Source: Paraherbaspirillum soli
GTDB lineage: Bacteria; Pseudomonadota; Gammaproteobacteria; Burkholderiales; Burkholderiaceae_D
Reading direction: 5' to 3'
DNA: 64,000 nucleotides
Assembly: GCF_042654985.1 (NCBI RefSeq)
Contig: NZ_JBHSMT010000026.1
Coordinates: forward strand, 62,001 to 126,000
In this document: one piece after another, positions 14,245-24,598 of the stretch
Numbering within the stretch: the stretch's first letter is position 1
Layout of the letters: each line of letters begins with the position of its first letter
Notes under the pieces: generated by a model
What the model was told of the DNA's origin: nothing
What the model saw: the letters and a program-made list of their open reading frames with translations, nothing else
The model's database searches: none
Position numbers and translations under genes: made by a program

Positions 14245-14350
14245 GTTTGACGCGACAGCGGTGAAAATGTTGGGCTTCGCCTTCGGCTCAACCACAGTAT
14301 CTACGACGCTTCTTTGGCAATGCGGCAACAATATCCTGCCGCAGCACCGG

Positions 14351-15763
<1,413 letters not shown>

Positions 15764-15784
15764 GGCGGCTGAGCAGAAGGTTGG

Positions 15785-16228
15785 TTACTGCGATGCTTTT
15801 CTGATGGCTTCGCGGGCGGCTTCCTTGGCGGCTTTTTTGTACGGACGCAGGTACAGGATGCAGCACATGAAGAAGATGCCGCTCATGGCGACTTCGACCC
15901 AGCCTAAGTTGGCCGACAGGTGGTTGCTATCGCTGGTGGCGCGCACGATGCCTTCGGCCAGATAGATCAGGATCAGCATGGATGACCATTGCAGCGTGTA
16001 GACGTCGCGCTTGAGCACGCCGCGCAAGGGCAGCAACAGCGGCAGCGCTTTCAGCACCATCCAGGAGCCGCCCGGGCGCAACGGCGCCAATACCAGCTCC
16101 CAGGCGACGCACAGCGCGATCAAGCCGAGCAGGCTGACGATCGCGCCGTAATAGAAGATCAATGGCGGCCGCGGGTCTTCCGGTTGTTCTTGCGTGGGCG
16201 CTGCCGGTTTGAGTTTGGTTGCCATCAT
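15785..16228 (-). CDS. DUF2069 membrane protein
   Basis: The 147-residue protein has four hydrophobic segments at about 24-47, 57-70, 79-95 and 105-125, and a basic alanine-rich tail (KKAAKEAAREAIRKA). DUF2069 proteins are small inner-membrane proteins found next to wrbA in many proteobacteria, as here. Start 16228 is chosen because ATGATG overlaps the wrbA stop (ATGA); the frame open upstream is a shadow. Function unknown. Confidence 0.8.
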   Translation of the reverse strand: MMATKLKPAAPTQEQPEDPRPPLIFYYGAIVSLLGLIALCVAWELVLAPLRPGGSWMVLKALPLLLPLRGVLKRDVYTLQWSSMLILIYLAEGIVRATSDSNHLSANLGWVEVAMSGIFFMCCILYLRPYKKAAKEAAREAIRKASQ

Positions 16229-16881
16229 GCCCCCCGTGATGCTGTGTTGAGCGAAGCGTTCAGTTTGAGTGCGGTTTCGGCCAGGCGTCGTCCCTGTGCG
16301 ATGGCCAGGGTGCGGCTCTCGGCCGAGATCGGTTGCGTGCCGTTGATGCCGGACCAGTGACTGGGACCGTACGGCGTGCCGCCGGTGCTGGTGGTCATCA
16401 GCTCGGGCAGGGTATACGGCAAGCCCATCAATAGCATGCCATGGTGCAGCAGCGGTGTCATCATCGACATCAAGGTCGATTCCTGGCCGCCGTGCAGGCT
16501 GCCGGTGGAGGTGAACACGCAGGCCGGTTTGCCTGCCAGCGTGCCAGCCAGCCAGTGGGTCGAGGTGCCGTCCCAAAAATATTTCATGGCCGCCGCCATG
16601 TTGCCGAAGCGGGTCGGCGAACCCAGCGCCAGTCCGGCGCATTGTTCCAGGTCCTGCAGTTCGACATAGGGGGCGCCGGAGGCGGGGATGTCGGGCTCGC
16701 TTGCTTCGGTGACGGTCGATACCGCCGGCACCGTGCGCAAACGCGCTTCGCAGCCAGGGACGGAATCTATGCCTTGCGAGATCAGTTCGGCCAGTTTGCG
16801 GGTCGAGCCATGGCGCGAGTAATACAAAACGAGGATGGGGGTATTGTGGACGGTGCGGGACGGGATGTTGGAAGTATTCAT
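16225..16881 (-). CDS. wrbA: NAD(P)H:quinone oxidoreductase, WrbA/flavodoxin family
   Basis: The 218-residue protein opens after ~17 residues with the FMN phosphate-loop YYSRHGSTRKLAELI. GSPTRFGNMAAAMKYFWD and TSTGSLHGGQE follow, matching WrbA. The enzyme reduces quinones by two electrons and protects against oxidative stress. I start at the ATG at 16881; an in-frame extension to 16944 lacks support. It is transcribed divergently from yihY and overlaps the DUF2069 gene by 4 bp. Confidence 0.9.
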   Translation of the reverse strand: MNTSNIPSRTVHNTPILVLYYSRHGSTRKLAELISQGIDSVPGCEARLRTVPAVSTVTEASEPDIPASGAPYVELQDLEQCAGLALGSPTRFGNMAAAMKYFWDGTSTHWLAGTLAGKPACVFTSTGSLHGGQESTLMSMMTPLLHHGMLLMGLPYTLPELMTTSTGGTPYGPSHWSGINGTQPISAESRTLAIAQGRRLAETALKLNASLNTASRGA

Positions 16882-16975
16882 AGTTGGTATTATATGGCGC
16901 TTTATCGCGACGCCATGCTGTGCAGCGGCCACTGATACCACCAATTTTAGATGCGCTACCTAATAAAACAATTAC

Positions 16976-18262
16976 ATGTTTTCCATTGAATTTTCCAGAT
17001 TACGCGGCCTGTCGTGGCATGAGCTACGCGACCTGTTCCGTTTTGCCGCGCGCCGCCTGGACGAGGAGCGCTTGCCGCAGGTTGCCGGCAGCCTGACTTT
17101 CACCACCATCCTGGCGCTGGTGCCGATCCTGACCATCGCGCTGGCGATTTTTACCGCGTTTCCGCTGTTTGGCACATTTAGGGCTTCGCTGGAAACCTAT
17201 TTTGTGCAAAACCTGATGCCGAAGAGCGTCGCCAATACCATCCTCGGTTACCTGAGCCAGTTTGCCAGCAAGTCAGCCAGTTTGTCGGCAGTCGGCGGGG
17301 TGGCGCTGGTCGTGACCTCGGCCATGACGATGGCCACCATCGACCATGTGTTTAACCGCATCTGGCGGGTCAAGACCCAGCGGCCGTTGATTCAGCGGGT
17401 GCTGGTGTACTGGGCCATCATCACTTTGGGACCGTTGCTGATCGGTATTTCGATTACGGTGACTTCTTATCTGTCGGCCGCTGCCAACGGCTTGGTGGTG
17501 GGCTGGATCGGGGGCTGGTTTTATACCTTGATCTCGGTTGGATTGACCACCGTGGCCTTTACCCTGCTGTACGTGGGAGTGCCGAACCAGCGGGTCGACT
17601 GGCGCGACGCCTTCTGGGGCGGTTTGCTGGCCGGGATCGTGTTTGAAATCGCCAAGCGGCTGTTTGCCGCGTATGTGATCAAGTTTCCAAGCTATACGAT
17701 GGTGTACGGCACGCTGGCGGCGCTGCCGATTTTTCTGTTGTGGATTTATATGCTGTGGATGATCACGCTGGTGGGCGCTTTGCTGACGGCGGCTTTGCCG
17801 GTGGTCAAATATGAACGCTGGTGGCATGTGCCGACCCCGGGCAGCGCCTTTGTCGATGCGATGGCGGTATTGCAAGTGTTGCATCAGTCCCGGACGCAAG
17901 ACTGCTCGGCGGCGGTCGATGCGGCGCAAATCCGGCGTGCTACCCGGCTCGGTTTCGACGAGTCGGAAAGCTTGCTGCAGCAGATGCTGGAAGCCGGCTG
18001 GGTCGGCTGTCTGCGGACCGAAACCGCGACCCGCAGCCAGTGGGGCCGCAGGGTGCTGACCGGCATGGAGCGCTGGACGCTGCTGGTCAATCCGGAGGCG
18101 CTGAAACTGGCTGATATTTACCGCCTGTTCGTGTTCAACACGGCCGCCAATAAAGTCAATGCGCCGGCGCTGGCCAAGCAGGTTGAAGCAGCGGTCGAGC
18201 ACGGGCTGGAGCAGTCGTTGGCGGCGTATTTTGCGTCGACCAGGACAAAGAGCGATAACTAA
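16976..18262 (+). CDS. yihY: YihY/BrkB family inner-membrane protein
   Basis: The 428-residue protein has six predicted membrane helices in residues 30-285. Family signatures are QVAGSLTFTTILALVP, LPIFLLWIYMLWMITLVGA and the GVPN...WRDAFWGGLLAG segment. The family was once annotated as ribonuclease BN and is now regarded as a membrane protein without that activity. Residues about 290-428 form a soluble extension with winged-helix-like spacing, common in betaproteobacterial members. The 3' end overlaps the convergent DUF962 gene by 4 bp. Confidence 0.88.
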   Translation: MFSIEFSRLRGLSWHELRDLFRFAARRLDEERLPQVAGSLTFTTILALVPILTIALAIFTAFPLFGTFRASLETYFVQNLMPKSVANTILGYLSQFASKSASLSAVGGVALVVTSAMTMATIDHVFNRIWRVKTQRPLIQRVLVYWAIITLGPLLIGISITVTSYLSAAANGLVVGWIGGWFYTLISVGLTTVAFTLLYVGVPNQRVDWRDAFWGGLLAGIVFEIAKRLFAAYVIKFPSYTMVYGTLAALPIFLLWIYMLWMITLVGALLTAALPVVKYERWWHVPTPGSAFVDAMAVLQVLHQSRTQDCSAAVDAAQIRRATRLGFDESESLLQQMLEAGWVGCLRTETATRSQWGRRVLTGMERWTLLVNPEALKLADIYRLFVFNTAANKVNAPALAKQVEAAVEHGLEQSLAAYFASTRTKSDN

Positions 18263-18576
18263 AAAGATACTTGGCCGGTCAGCATCTGCCAATACATCAC
18301 CCAATCGCCCATGAACGAATGCAGCGGGTGTTTAAAGGTCGCAGGGCGGTTTTTTTCGAACGCAAAATGGCCGATCCAGGCAAAGCCGTAACCGCACACC
18401 ACGGCTGCCAGCAGCCAATACAGGTTGCCGGTCAATAGCAGCGCGCCCAGCGACAGCAGCGCCAAGGTGGAACCGAGAAAATGCATTTGGCGAGTGTGGC
18501 GGTTGCTATGCTCGCTGAGGTAGGTCGGGTAGAACTCGGCAAAGGTTTCATGCTTTTTATCAAGCACCGTGGGCAT
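18259..18576 (-). CDS. DUF962/Mpo1-like membrane protein
   Basis: The 105-residue product contains TFAEFYPTYLSEHSNRHTRQMHFLGS, then two hydrophobic helices, then GHFAFEKNRPATFKHPLHS. These are the conserved His and Glu positions of the DUF962 family. The yeast relative Mpo1 is a dioxygenase in odd-chain 2-hydroxy fatty acid oxidation; whether the bacterial proteins do this is not established here. The His cluster is intact. Single gene, convergent with yihY. Confidence 0.85.
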   Translation of the reverse strand: MPTVLDKKHETFAEFYPTYLSEHSNRHTRQMHFLGSTLALLSLGALLLTGNLYWLLAAVVCGYGFAWIGHFAFEKNRPATFKHPLHSFMGDWVMYWQMLTGQVSF

Positions 18577-18649
18577 CGCCGTCTCCTTGAAGTTGTGCCT
18601 GTTTGAGCTTAGTTCCCGAACGCATCATAAGCAACCACCACACGTACAT

Positions 18650-19486
18650 TTACAGTGCCGCGGCAAACCGGAACAGCTGCTCCAACACCGCGTCCGGTTG
18701 TTCCGCCATCAGGGCATGACCGCTAGCCTCGATTTGCACCACTTTGGCGTTCGCAATCGCATTGCTAAGCGTGGCGGCGGCTTTGGGTGGCGTCATCGCA
18801 TCGCGTTTTCCCAACAGGAACAAGGTCGGGCAAGCCGCGTCGCTGACGGCCTGGGCTGCCGGTTCGCCATTGGCGTAGGCATTGCAAGCGGCAAAATCGG
18901 TATAAAACACGGTTGGCGTGGCGGCTGACTGTTTGGCAATTTTTTGCATCAAGCGCTGGCTGCCGCCCAGCACGTAAAACCCGGGGCCGGGGCTGGACGG
19001 CTTGGGCGAGAAGGTCGAGTGCGACCAGATATTCACCATATCAATCGCCTTTTGCTGTTCGTTGTTGGCGGCGTCTAACAGCGCGTCGGCCACTTTCATC
19101 GGATAAGCGGTGCCGACCAGTGCGATGCCGGCGATGCGGGAGGGCGACCGGGCGGCAGCGCGGCTGGCGCTTTCAAGCGCGATCAGCGAACCCATGCTGT
19201 GGCCGATCAATACCGCCTTGCTGACGCCGGCGGCATCCAGCAACGCCAGCAGCCAGTCGGACAAGGCTTCGACCGTGGTCAGCGCCGGGCCTTGGCTGCG
19301 GCCGTGTCCCGGCAGGTCGACCGCCAGCACGCCGAAGCCGTGGTGCGCGAAGTAACGGGTTTGCAGGATCCAGACCGAATGGTCGTTTTGCGCGCCGTGG
19401 ATGAAGACGGCGGTCGGCAGGGCCGGGTCGAAGGGTTTGCCGCCGGTGTAGCAATAGCTGTCGTTTCCATGAACGTTAAGCAACAT
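18650..19486 (-). CDS. Alpha/beta hydrolase
   Basis: The 278-residue protein has the nucleophile elbow GHSMG, oxyanion-type FIHGAQNDHSVW, an acid residue in GKRDAMTP and the catalytic His in SGHALMAE. It has no signal peptide, so it is cytoplasmic. I start at 19486, which has GGAG 7-10 nt upstream and sits 1 bp past the metY stop; the extension to 19507 runs into metY. It is co-transcribed with metY, but the substrate is unknown. Confidence 0.85.
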   Translation of the reverse strand: MLLNVHGNDSYCYTGGKPFDPALPTAVFIHGAQNDHSVWILQTRYFAHHGFGVLAVDLPGHGRSQGPALTTVEALSDWLLALLDAAGVSKAVLIGHSMGSLIALESASRAAARSPSRIAGIALVGTAYPMKVADALLDAANNEQQKAIDMVNIWSHSTFSPKPSSPGPGFYVLGGSQRLMQKIAKQSAATPTVFYTDFAACNAYANGEPAAQAVSDAACPTLFLLGKRDAMTPPKAAATLSNAIANAKVVQIEASGHALMAEQPDAVLEQLFRFAAAL

Positions 19487-19487
19487 C

Positions 19488-20810
19488 TTATTTCTCCTTG
19501 CGCTCAACGCGCTGCGACATCTTCAGCCCAAACGCCAGATCCTCGATCAAGTCGTCGACGTCCTCCAGTCCGATCGACAGGCGCAGCGTGCCTTCGCTGA
19601 TGCCGGAGGCGGCCAGCTGTTCGCTCGGCACGCGGAAATGGGTGGTCGATGCCGGATGAATCACCAGCGACTTGGCATCGCCGACGTTGGCCAGGTGCGA
19701 GAAAATCTTGAGCGATTCGACCATACGCCGGCCGGCAGCGCGGTCGCCCTTGAGGTTGAACGAAAACACCGCGCCGCAGCCTTTCGGCAACAGCGTTTTG
19801 GCTAGCGCATGACCGGGATGCGAGGGCAGTTCGGGATAGGCGATGGATTCGACCGCTGCATGTGCGGCCAGGAATTCGACCACCTTGCGGGTGTTGGCGA
19901 CATGTTTTTCCATGCGCAACGCCAGGGTTTCTATCCCTTGCAGGATGGCGAAGGCGTTATGCGGGCTCATGGCGGCGCCAAAGTCGCGCAAGCCTTCGCG
20001 CCGGGCTCGTAAAGCAAATGGCGCGACGCTCGACTCTTCGGAAAACACCATGCCGTGAAAGCCCTCGTAGGGCGTGCACAGCTCGCTGAAGCGGCCGGTT
20101 TTTTCATACGCCTGCTGCCAGTCGAAAGTACCGCCGTCGACCAGCAAACCGCCGACCGCCGTGCCGTGGCCGCACAGGAATTTGGTGGCGGAGTGAAATA
20201 CCAGGTCGGCGCCATGATCGAACGGCCGCAGCAGGTAGGGCGTGGTGAATGTGGCGTCCACCATCAGCGGCAGATAGTGCTCATGGGCCAGCGCCGCGAT
20301 GCGCGGGATATCCAGCACATCCAGGCCCGGATTGCCGAGCGTCTCGCCGAACAGCACTTTGGTATTCGGCCGGATCGCCGCGCGCCAGGCGTCCAGGTCG
20401 GCCGGATCGACGAAGGTGGTGTCGATGCCGAAGCGCTTCATCGTGTAAGAAAGCAAATTGTGCGAGCCGCCGTACAGCGCGCGCGAAGCCACCACGTGCG
20501 AACCGGCGCCGGCGATGGTGGCCAGGCCCAGATGCATGGCGGCCTGACCGCTGGCGACCGCGATCCCGGCGACCCCGCCTTCGAGCGCGGCGATACGCTC
20601 TTCCAGCACCGCGTTGGTCGGATTGGAAATGCGCGAATAGACGTGGCCGGCGCGCTCCATATTGAACAGCGAGGCGGCGTGGTCGGAATCCTTGAAGACG
20701 TAGGCCGAGGTCAGGTAAATCGGCGTGGCGCGGGCGCCGGTAGCCGGGTCCGGTACGGCGCCGGCATGCAGCGACAGGGTGTCGAAGCCGGGATATTTGG
20801 GCGTGCTCAT
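19488..20810 (-). CDS. metY: O-acetylhomoserine sulfhydrylase (MetY-type), PLP enzyme
   Basis: The 440-residue Cys/Met-metabolism PLP enzyme has the cofactor lysine Lys210 in FHSATKFLCGHG, VYSRISNPT near residue 58 and ASGQAAMHL at 86-94. Length and the TLSLHAGA...PIYLTSAYVF start match O-acetyl-L-homoserine aminocarboxypropyltransferase, which makes homocysteine directly from sulfide. The ATG at 20810 has GGAG ten bases upstream; an upstream extension to 20873 looks non-coding. Related cystathionine gamma-synthase activity cannot be excluded by eye. Confidence 0.88.
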   Translation of the reverse strand: MSTPKYPGFDTLSLHAGAVPDPATGARATPIYLTSAYVFKDSDHAASLFNMERAGHVYSRISNPTNAVLEERIAALEGGVAGIAVASGQAAMHLGLATIAGAGSHVVASRALYGGSHNLLSYTMKRFGIDTTFVDPADLDAWRAAIRPNTKVLFGETLGNPGLDVLDIPRIAALAHEHYLPLMVDATFTTPYLLRPFDHGADLVFHSATKFLCGHGTAVGGLLVDGGTFDWQQAYEKTGRFSELCTPYEGFHGMVFSEESSVAPFALRARREGLRDFGAAMSPHNAFAILQGIETLALRMEKHVANTRKVVEFLAAHAAVESIAYPELPSHPGHALAKTLLPKGCGAVFSFNLKGDRAAGRRMVESLKIFSHLANVGDAKSLVIHPASTTHFRVPSEQLAASGISEGTLRLSIGLEDVDDLIEDLAFGLKMSQRVERKEK

Positions 20811-20953
20811 TGCGGGGCGTCTCCTCGATGTTGGATTTTTTAATAAATTATTTGCGTAATTATTTGCATGCAACCGTGAAAGTGAAGCTGGTAAATTGCA
20901 CGGTTGATGTCGAAAAGGAATTAAGCTACATTCTGGACACCAAGCATAACCTA

Positions 20954-21036
20954 GGGCACCTCTAAAAACCTACTGCAGGGTTTGGCAAACTCGCCAATCT
21001 CGGGAGCGATGTTCGCTACGGTTTTTAGAAATGCCC
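20954..21036. repeat. 83-bp inverted-repeat element
   Basis: GGGCACCTCTAAAAACC (20954-20970) and GGTTTTTAGAAATGCCC (21020-21036) pair with two mismatches around 49 nt. The motif GGCACCTCTAAAAACC recurs at 40438-40453 beside another dispersed repeat, so it looks like the end of a small mobile or repetitive element. It fills much of the gap 20811-21061; nothing else is clear there. Confidence 0.55.
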
Positions 21037-21061
21037 CCCAGACAAAGGCAGGATGGCCCCC

Positions 21062-21508
21062 ATGAAAGTTTCTGAAATCCTCAAAGTCAAAGGCAATATC
21101 CTCTACACGGTGACGCCGGAAACGCCGTTGATCGACGCGGTCAACACGATGGCGGAAAAAGACATCGGCTCGCTGGTGGTGATGGAATTCGGCACGCTGG
21201 TCGGCATGCTGAGTTTCCGCGAAGTGCTGAAGGTGCTGCATAAGAACCTCGGCGCGATCGGCGACAGCACAGTGCGCAAGCATATGGACGACAGCCCGAT
21301 TACCGTGACGCCGGACACCGAAGTCAATGAAGTGCGGCGCATCATGTTGCAGCGCCATGCGCGTTATGTGCCGATCATGGATGCCGGCACCTTGCTCGGT
21401 GTGATGTCGTTTTACGACGTGGCCAAGGCGGTACTGGATGCGCAAGGATTTGAAAACAAGATGCTGAAAGCCTATATCCGCGATTGGCCGGCAGCCAGCG
21501 AGGAATAG
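21062..21508 (+). CDS. Tandem CBS-domain protein
   Basis: The 148-residue protein is two CBS domains (about 8-65 and 80-135), with DIGSLVVME and ARYVPIMDAGTLLGVMSFYDV as the repeat cores. Stand-alone CBS pairs bind adenosine nucleotides and modulate partner proteins; no partner is fused. ATGs at 21053 and 21062 are both possible. I prefer 21062 because AGG at 21050-21052 is properly spaced and MKVSEILKVKG is the usual start of this family. A strong terminator follows. Confidence 0.85.
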   Translation: MKVSEILKVKGNILYTVTPETPLIDAVNTMAEKDIGSLVVMEFGTLVGMLSFREVLKVLHKNLGAIGDSTVRKHMDDSPITVTPDTEVNEVRRIMLQRHARYVPIMDAGTLLGVMSFYDVAKAVLDAQGFENKMLKAYIRDWPAASEE

Positions 21509-21531
21509 GATTTTCGGGTTTGGATAAAAAA

Positions 21532-21570
21532 CCGTTTGCGGCAACATTTGCTGCAAACGGTTTTTTTTTT
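21532..21570 (+). terminator. Rho-independent terminator
   Basis: CCGTTTGCGGC / GCTGCAAACGG stem with a short AT-rich loop followed by ten T residues. It ends the CBS-protein transcript before the transporter gene at 21690. Confidence 0.85.
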
Positions 21571-21689
21571 GCGTGCCGTCATGCCGCGGCTCAGGTCGAA
21601 AATTTGGTATCTTCCTCAAAAAAACATGCCCTGTCGGCCGTGTTCGTCAGTTATAGTCGCGCAACTTAACATCCCTAGCTCATCGCCCC

Positions 21690-23576
21690 ATGCGTAAATC
21701 CAGTCAATTTTCCCTGCTTGGCCAACGACGTTTCGGCCCTTTCTTCTGGACCCAGTTTTTTGGCGCCTTCAACGACAATGTGTTCAAGACCGCATTGCTG
21801 ACGATCCTGACCTACCAGGCGCTGAGCTGGACCAGCATGGATGTCGGCTTGTTGAACAACCTGATTCCCGGTCTGTTCATCTTGCCGTTCGTGGTGTTTT
21901 CTGCGACCGCCGGACAACTGGCCGACAAATTTGAAAAATCGCGGCTCGCGCGTTGCGTGAAAGTGCTGGAAATTGCCATCATGACATTGGCCGCCGTGGG
22001 TTGGTTGACGCACAACTTATGGCTGTTGATTGCGGCAGTGGTCGGCATGGGCATCCATTCGACCTTGTTCGGCCCGGTCAAATACGCGTATCTGCCGCAG
22101 CAGTTGCACCAGGACGAACTGGTCGGCGGCAACGGCATTATCGAGATGGGCACCTTCGTCGGCATTTTGCTGGGCGAAGTCCTGGGCGCGCTGCTGGTGG
22201 TGCAAAAGTCGTGGGGGATCGAACTGGTGGCCGGCGGCACGATTGCCATCGCGATCATCGGCTGGCTGTTCAGCCGCAGGATTCCGCTGACCCCGGCCTC
22301 CGATCCGGATCTGAAAATCAACTGGAATCCGGTGACCGAGACCATCCGCAATCTCGGCTTTTCGCGCAAGAACCGGCCGGTGTTCCTGGCCATGCTGGGC
22401 AACTCCTGGTTCTGGTTTTACGGCGCCATCATGCTGGCGCAATTCCCGCTGTACGCGAAAAATTACCTGCATGGCGATCACAGCGTTTTCATTTTGTTGT
22501 TGACCGTGTTTTCGGTCGGCGTCGGCACCGGTTCGCTGTTGTGCGAGCGCTTGTCCGGGCATAAGGTGGAAATCGGCCTGGTGCCGTTCGGCTCGATCGG
22601 CTTGTCGGCGTTCGGCTTCAATCTGTTCCTGTCCAGCCAGGGTTATACCAATACCGCCGCGGTCGATATGCTGGGCTTTATCGCTCAGCAAGGCAGCTTG
22701 CGGATCCTGTTCGACATCGTGATGATCGGGCTGTTCGGCGGCCTGTATATCGTGCCGCTGTTCGCGGTGATCCAGACCCGCTGCGACCGCCAGCATCTGT
22801 CGCGCACGATTGCCGGGATGAACATCATGAACGCCTTGTTCATGGTGGTGGCGGCGCTGGTGGCGCTGACGCTATTGACGCTGGGCTGCACCATTCCGCA
22901 GATTTTCCTGGCGACGGCGATCCTGAACGCGATTGTCGCCGCGTATATCTTCTCGGTGGTGCCGGAATATCTGGTGCGCTTCCTGGCCTGGATCCTGATT
23001 CATACCATCCATCGGGTCAGCACCGTCAATCGCGATCGGATTCCGGAAGAGGGCGCAGCAGTGCTGGTCTGCAATCACGTCAGTTACATCGACGCGATCG
23101 TGATCATGGGCGTCAGCCCGCGGCCGATCCGCTTCGTGATGGATCATCGGATTTTCAAGATTCCGGTATTGGCATGGATTTTCAAAACCGCCAAGGCGAT
23201 CCCGATTGCGCCGGCCAAAGAAGATCCGCAAATGATGGAGCAGGCATTTGCCGACATCGCTGCCGCTTTGGCGGATGGCGACCTGGTGTGTATTTTCCCG
23301 GAAGGTAAATTGACCAGCACCGGCGATATGAACGAATTCCGCGGCGGCATCCGGAAAATCGTCGACCGCACCCCGGTGCCGGTGATCCCGATGGCGCTGC
23401 GCGGCTTGTGGGGCAGCCTGTTGACGCGCAGCGCCGGCAATCCTTTCCATCGCTCATTCAAGCGCGGCCCGTTATCGGCGCTGGCGCTGGCGGTCGGGAT
23501 ACCGGTCGCGCCGGAGCAGGCGACGCCGGAATTCCTGCAACAGCAAGTACAGGAATTGCGCGGCGACTGGAAGTAA
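21690..23576 (+). CDS. MFS transporter fused to a PlsC-type acyltransferase (LplT-Aas-like)
   Basis: The 628-residue protein has an N-terminal major facilitator part of about 12 helices (residues 15-420, beginning FFWTQFFGAFNDNVFKTA). The C-terminal glycerophospholipid acyltransferase domain has NHVSYID (HX4D motif) and FPEGKLTSTG. It resembles the lysophospholipid flippase LplT joined to the acyltransferase half of Aas, without the acyl-ACP synthetase domain. The likely job is importing lyso-phospholipid and re-acylating it at the inner membrane. Confidence 0.85.
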   Translation: MRKSSQFSLLGQRRFGPFFWTQFFGAFNDNVFKTALLTILTYQALSWTSMDVGLLNNLIPGLFILPFVVFSATAGQLADKFEKSRLARCVKVLEIAIMTLAAVGWLTHNLWLLIAAVVGMGIHSTLFGPVKYAYLPQQLHQDELVGGNGIIEMGTFVGILLGEVLGALLVVQKSWGIELVAGGTIAIAIIGWLFSRRIPLTPASDPDLKINWNPVTETIRNLGFSRKNRPVFLAMLGNSWFWFYGAIMLAQFPLYAKNYLHGDHSVFILLLTVFSVGVGTGSLLCERLSGHKVEIGLVPFGSIGLSAFGFNLFLSSQGYTNTAAVDMLGFIAQQGSLRILFDIVMIGLFGGLYIVPLFAVIQTRCDRQHLSRTIAGMNIMNALFMVVAALVALTLLTLGCTIPQIFLATAILNAIVAAYIFSVVPEYLVRFLAWILIHTIHRVSTVNRDRIPEEGAAVLVCNHVSYIDAIVIMGVSPRPIRFVMDHRIFKIPVLAWIFKTAKAIPIAPAKEDPQMMEQAFADIAAALADGDLVCIFPEGKLTSTGDMNEFRGGIRKIVDRTPVPVIPMALRGLWGSLLTRSAGNPFHRSFKRGPLSALALAVGIPVAPEQATPEFLQQQVQELRGDWK

Positions 23577-23590
23577 TCAGGAGATCAAGC

Positions 23591-24598
23591 ATGTCGGAAG
23601 CGCGCCAGGCGATTACCTATTGGTTGCAGCGGCAGCAGCTGTCGCCCGCGGCCGCCGAGCAGGGATTGCGGCTGGCCGGCGAGTTGCCGGACGGCGCGGC
23701 GTGGCGGCGCTTTCTGGAGCGGGTGTTTCTGTTCGGCGGCGCTTTGCTGCTGGCGTGCGGGGTGATTTTTTTCTTTGCGTTTAACTGGCAGCAATTGCCG
23801 CGCATCGCCAAATTCGGCTTGTTGCAAGTGCTGTTGAGCGGCGCTGCGCTGCTGGCCTGGCATTACAGCGTCGCCACCCTCAAGGGCCAAGCCGCACTGT
23901 TGGCGGCGATGCTGTTGTGCGGCGCTTTGCTGGCGTATTTCGGCCAGACCTATCAAACCGGCGCTGATCCGTATCAGCTGTTCCTGACCTGGAGCGTGCT
24001 GATCCTGCCGTGGGTATTGGTGGCGCGGCTGGCTGCCGCATGGTGTCTGTGGCTGGGATTGCTGAACCTGGCGCTGCTGCTCTATATAGGACGCCTGGGT
24101 GCCGGCCTGTTCGACGGGCTGGCGTTGGCGGCCTTGAATCCTACTGCTTATGCGCTGCTGTTCTGGCTTGATTTGCTGGCCTTGAGCGCCGCCGAAAAGG
24201 CTGCGGCCGCGCTGCCGTCGCGCTTGCTGGCCCGTTTTGCCGGCCTGCTGCTGTTGGCGTCGCTGCTGCCGAGCTTGCTGACGCGGCTGTTCGCCCACTA
24301 TCGCGAGCACGATCAATCTCCGTGGATGCTGTTGAGCTATCTGGCGATGCTGGCGGTATTGGCCGGCTTTTTTGCGGCGTACCGCCGCCGCCGCGATTTG
24401 TTCTTGCTGGCGGCGGCCTGTTTTTCCTTGATCGTCCTGCTCACCGGCGTACTGATCAAATGGTTGCTGGAATGGGAGCCGGTCGAGTGGATGCACAGCT
24501 GGCTGATCGTCGGCCTGTTCCTGGTCGCCAGTTCGGCCGGCGCGGCGCTCTGGCTGCGGCGCATCCAGCAGCAATGGGCGGCCGACGCGAGCAGATGA
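23591..24598 (+). CDS. DUF2157 membrane protein
   Basis: The 335-residue protein has about ten hydrophobic segments and a short soluble N-terminus (ARQAITYWLQRQQLSPAAAEQGL) typical of DUF2157. It starts at 23591 behind AGGAG. The open frame upstream to 23408 is a shadow of the transporter gene. It forms a coupled trio with the DUF4401 and GDYXXLXY genes, a conserved neighbourhood of unknown function. Sensing or signalling across the membrane has been suggested for such proteins, but nothing here proves it. Confidence 0.8.
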   Translation: MSEARQAITYWLQRQQLSPAAAEQGLRLAGELPDGAAWRRFLERVFLFGGALLLACGVIFFFAFNWQQLPRIAKFGLLQVLLSGAALLAWHYSVATLKGQAALLAAMLLCGALLAYFGQTYQTGADPYQLFLTWSVLILPWVLVARLAAAWCLWLGLLNLALLLYIGRLGAGLFDGLALAALNPTAYALLFWLDLLALSAAEKAAAALPSRLLARFAGLLLLASLLPSLLTRLFAHYREHDQSPWMLLSYLAMLAVLAGFFAAYRRRRDLFLLAAACFSLIVLLTGVLIKWLLEWEPVEWMHSWLIVGLFLVASSAGAALWLRRIQQQWAADASR

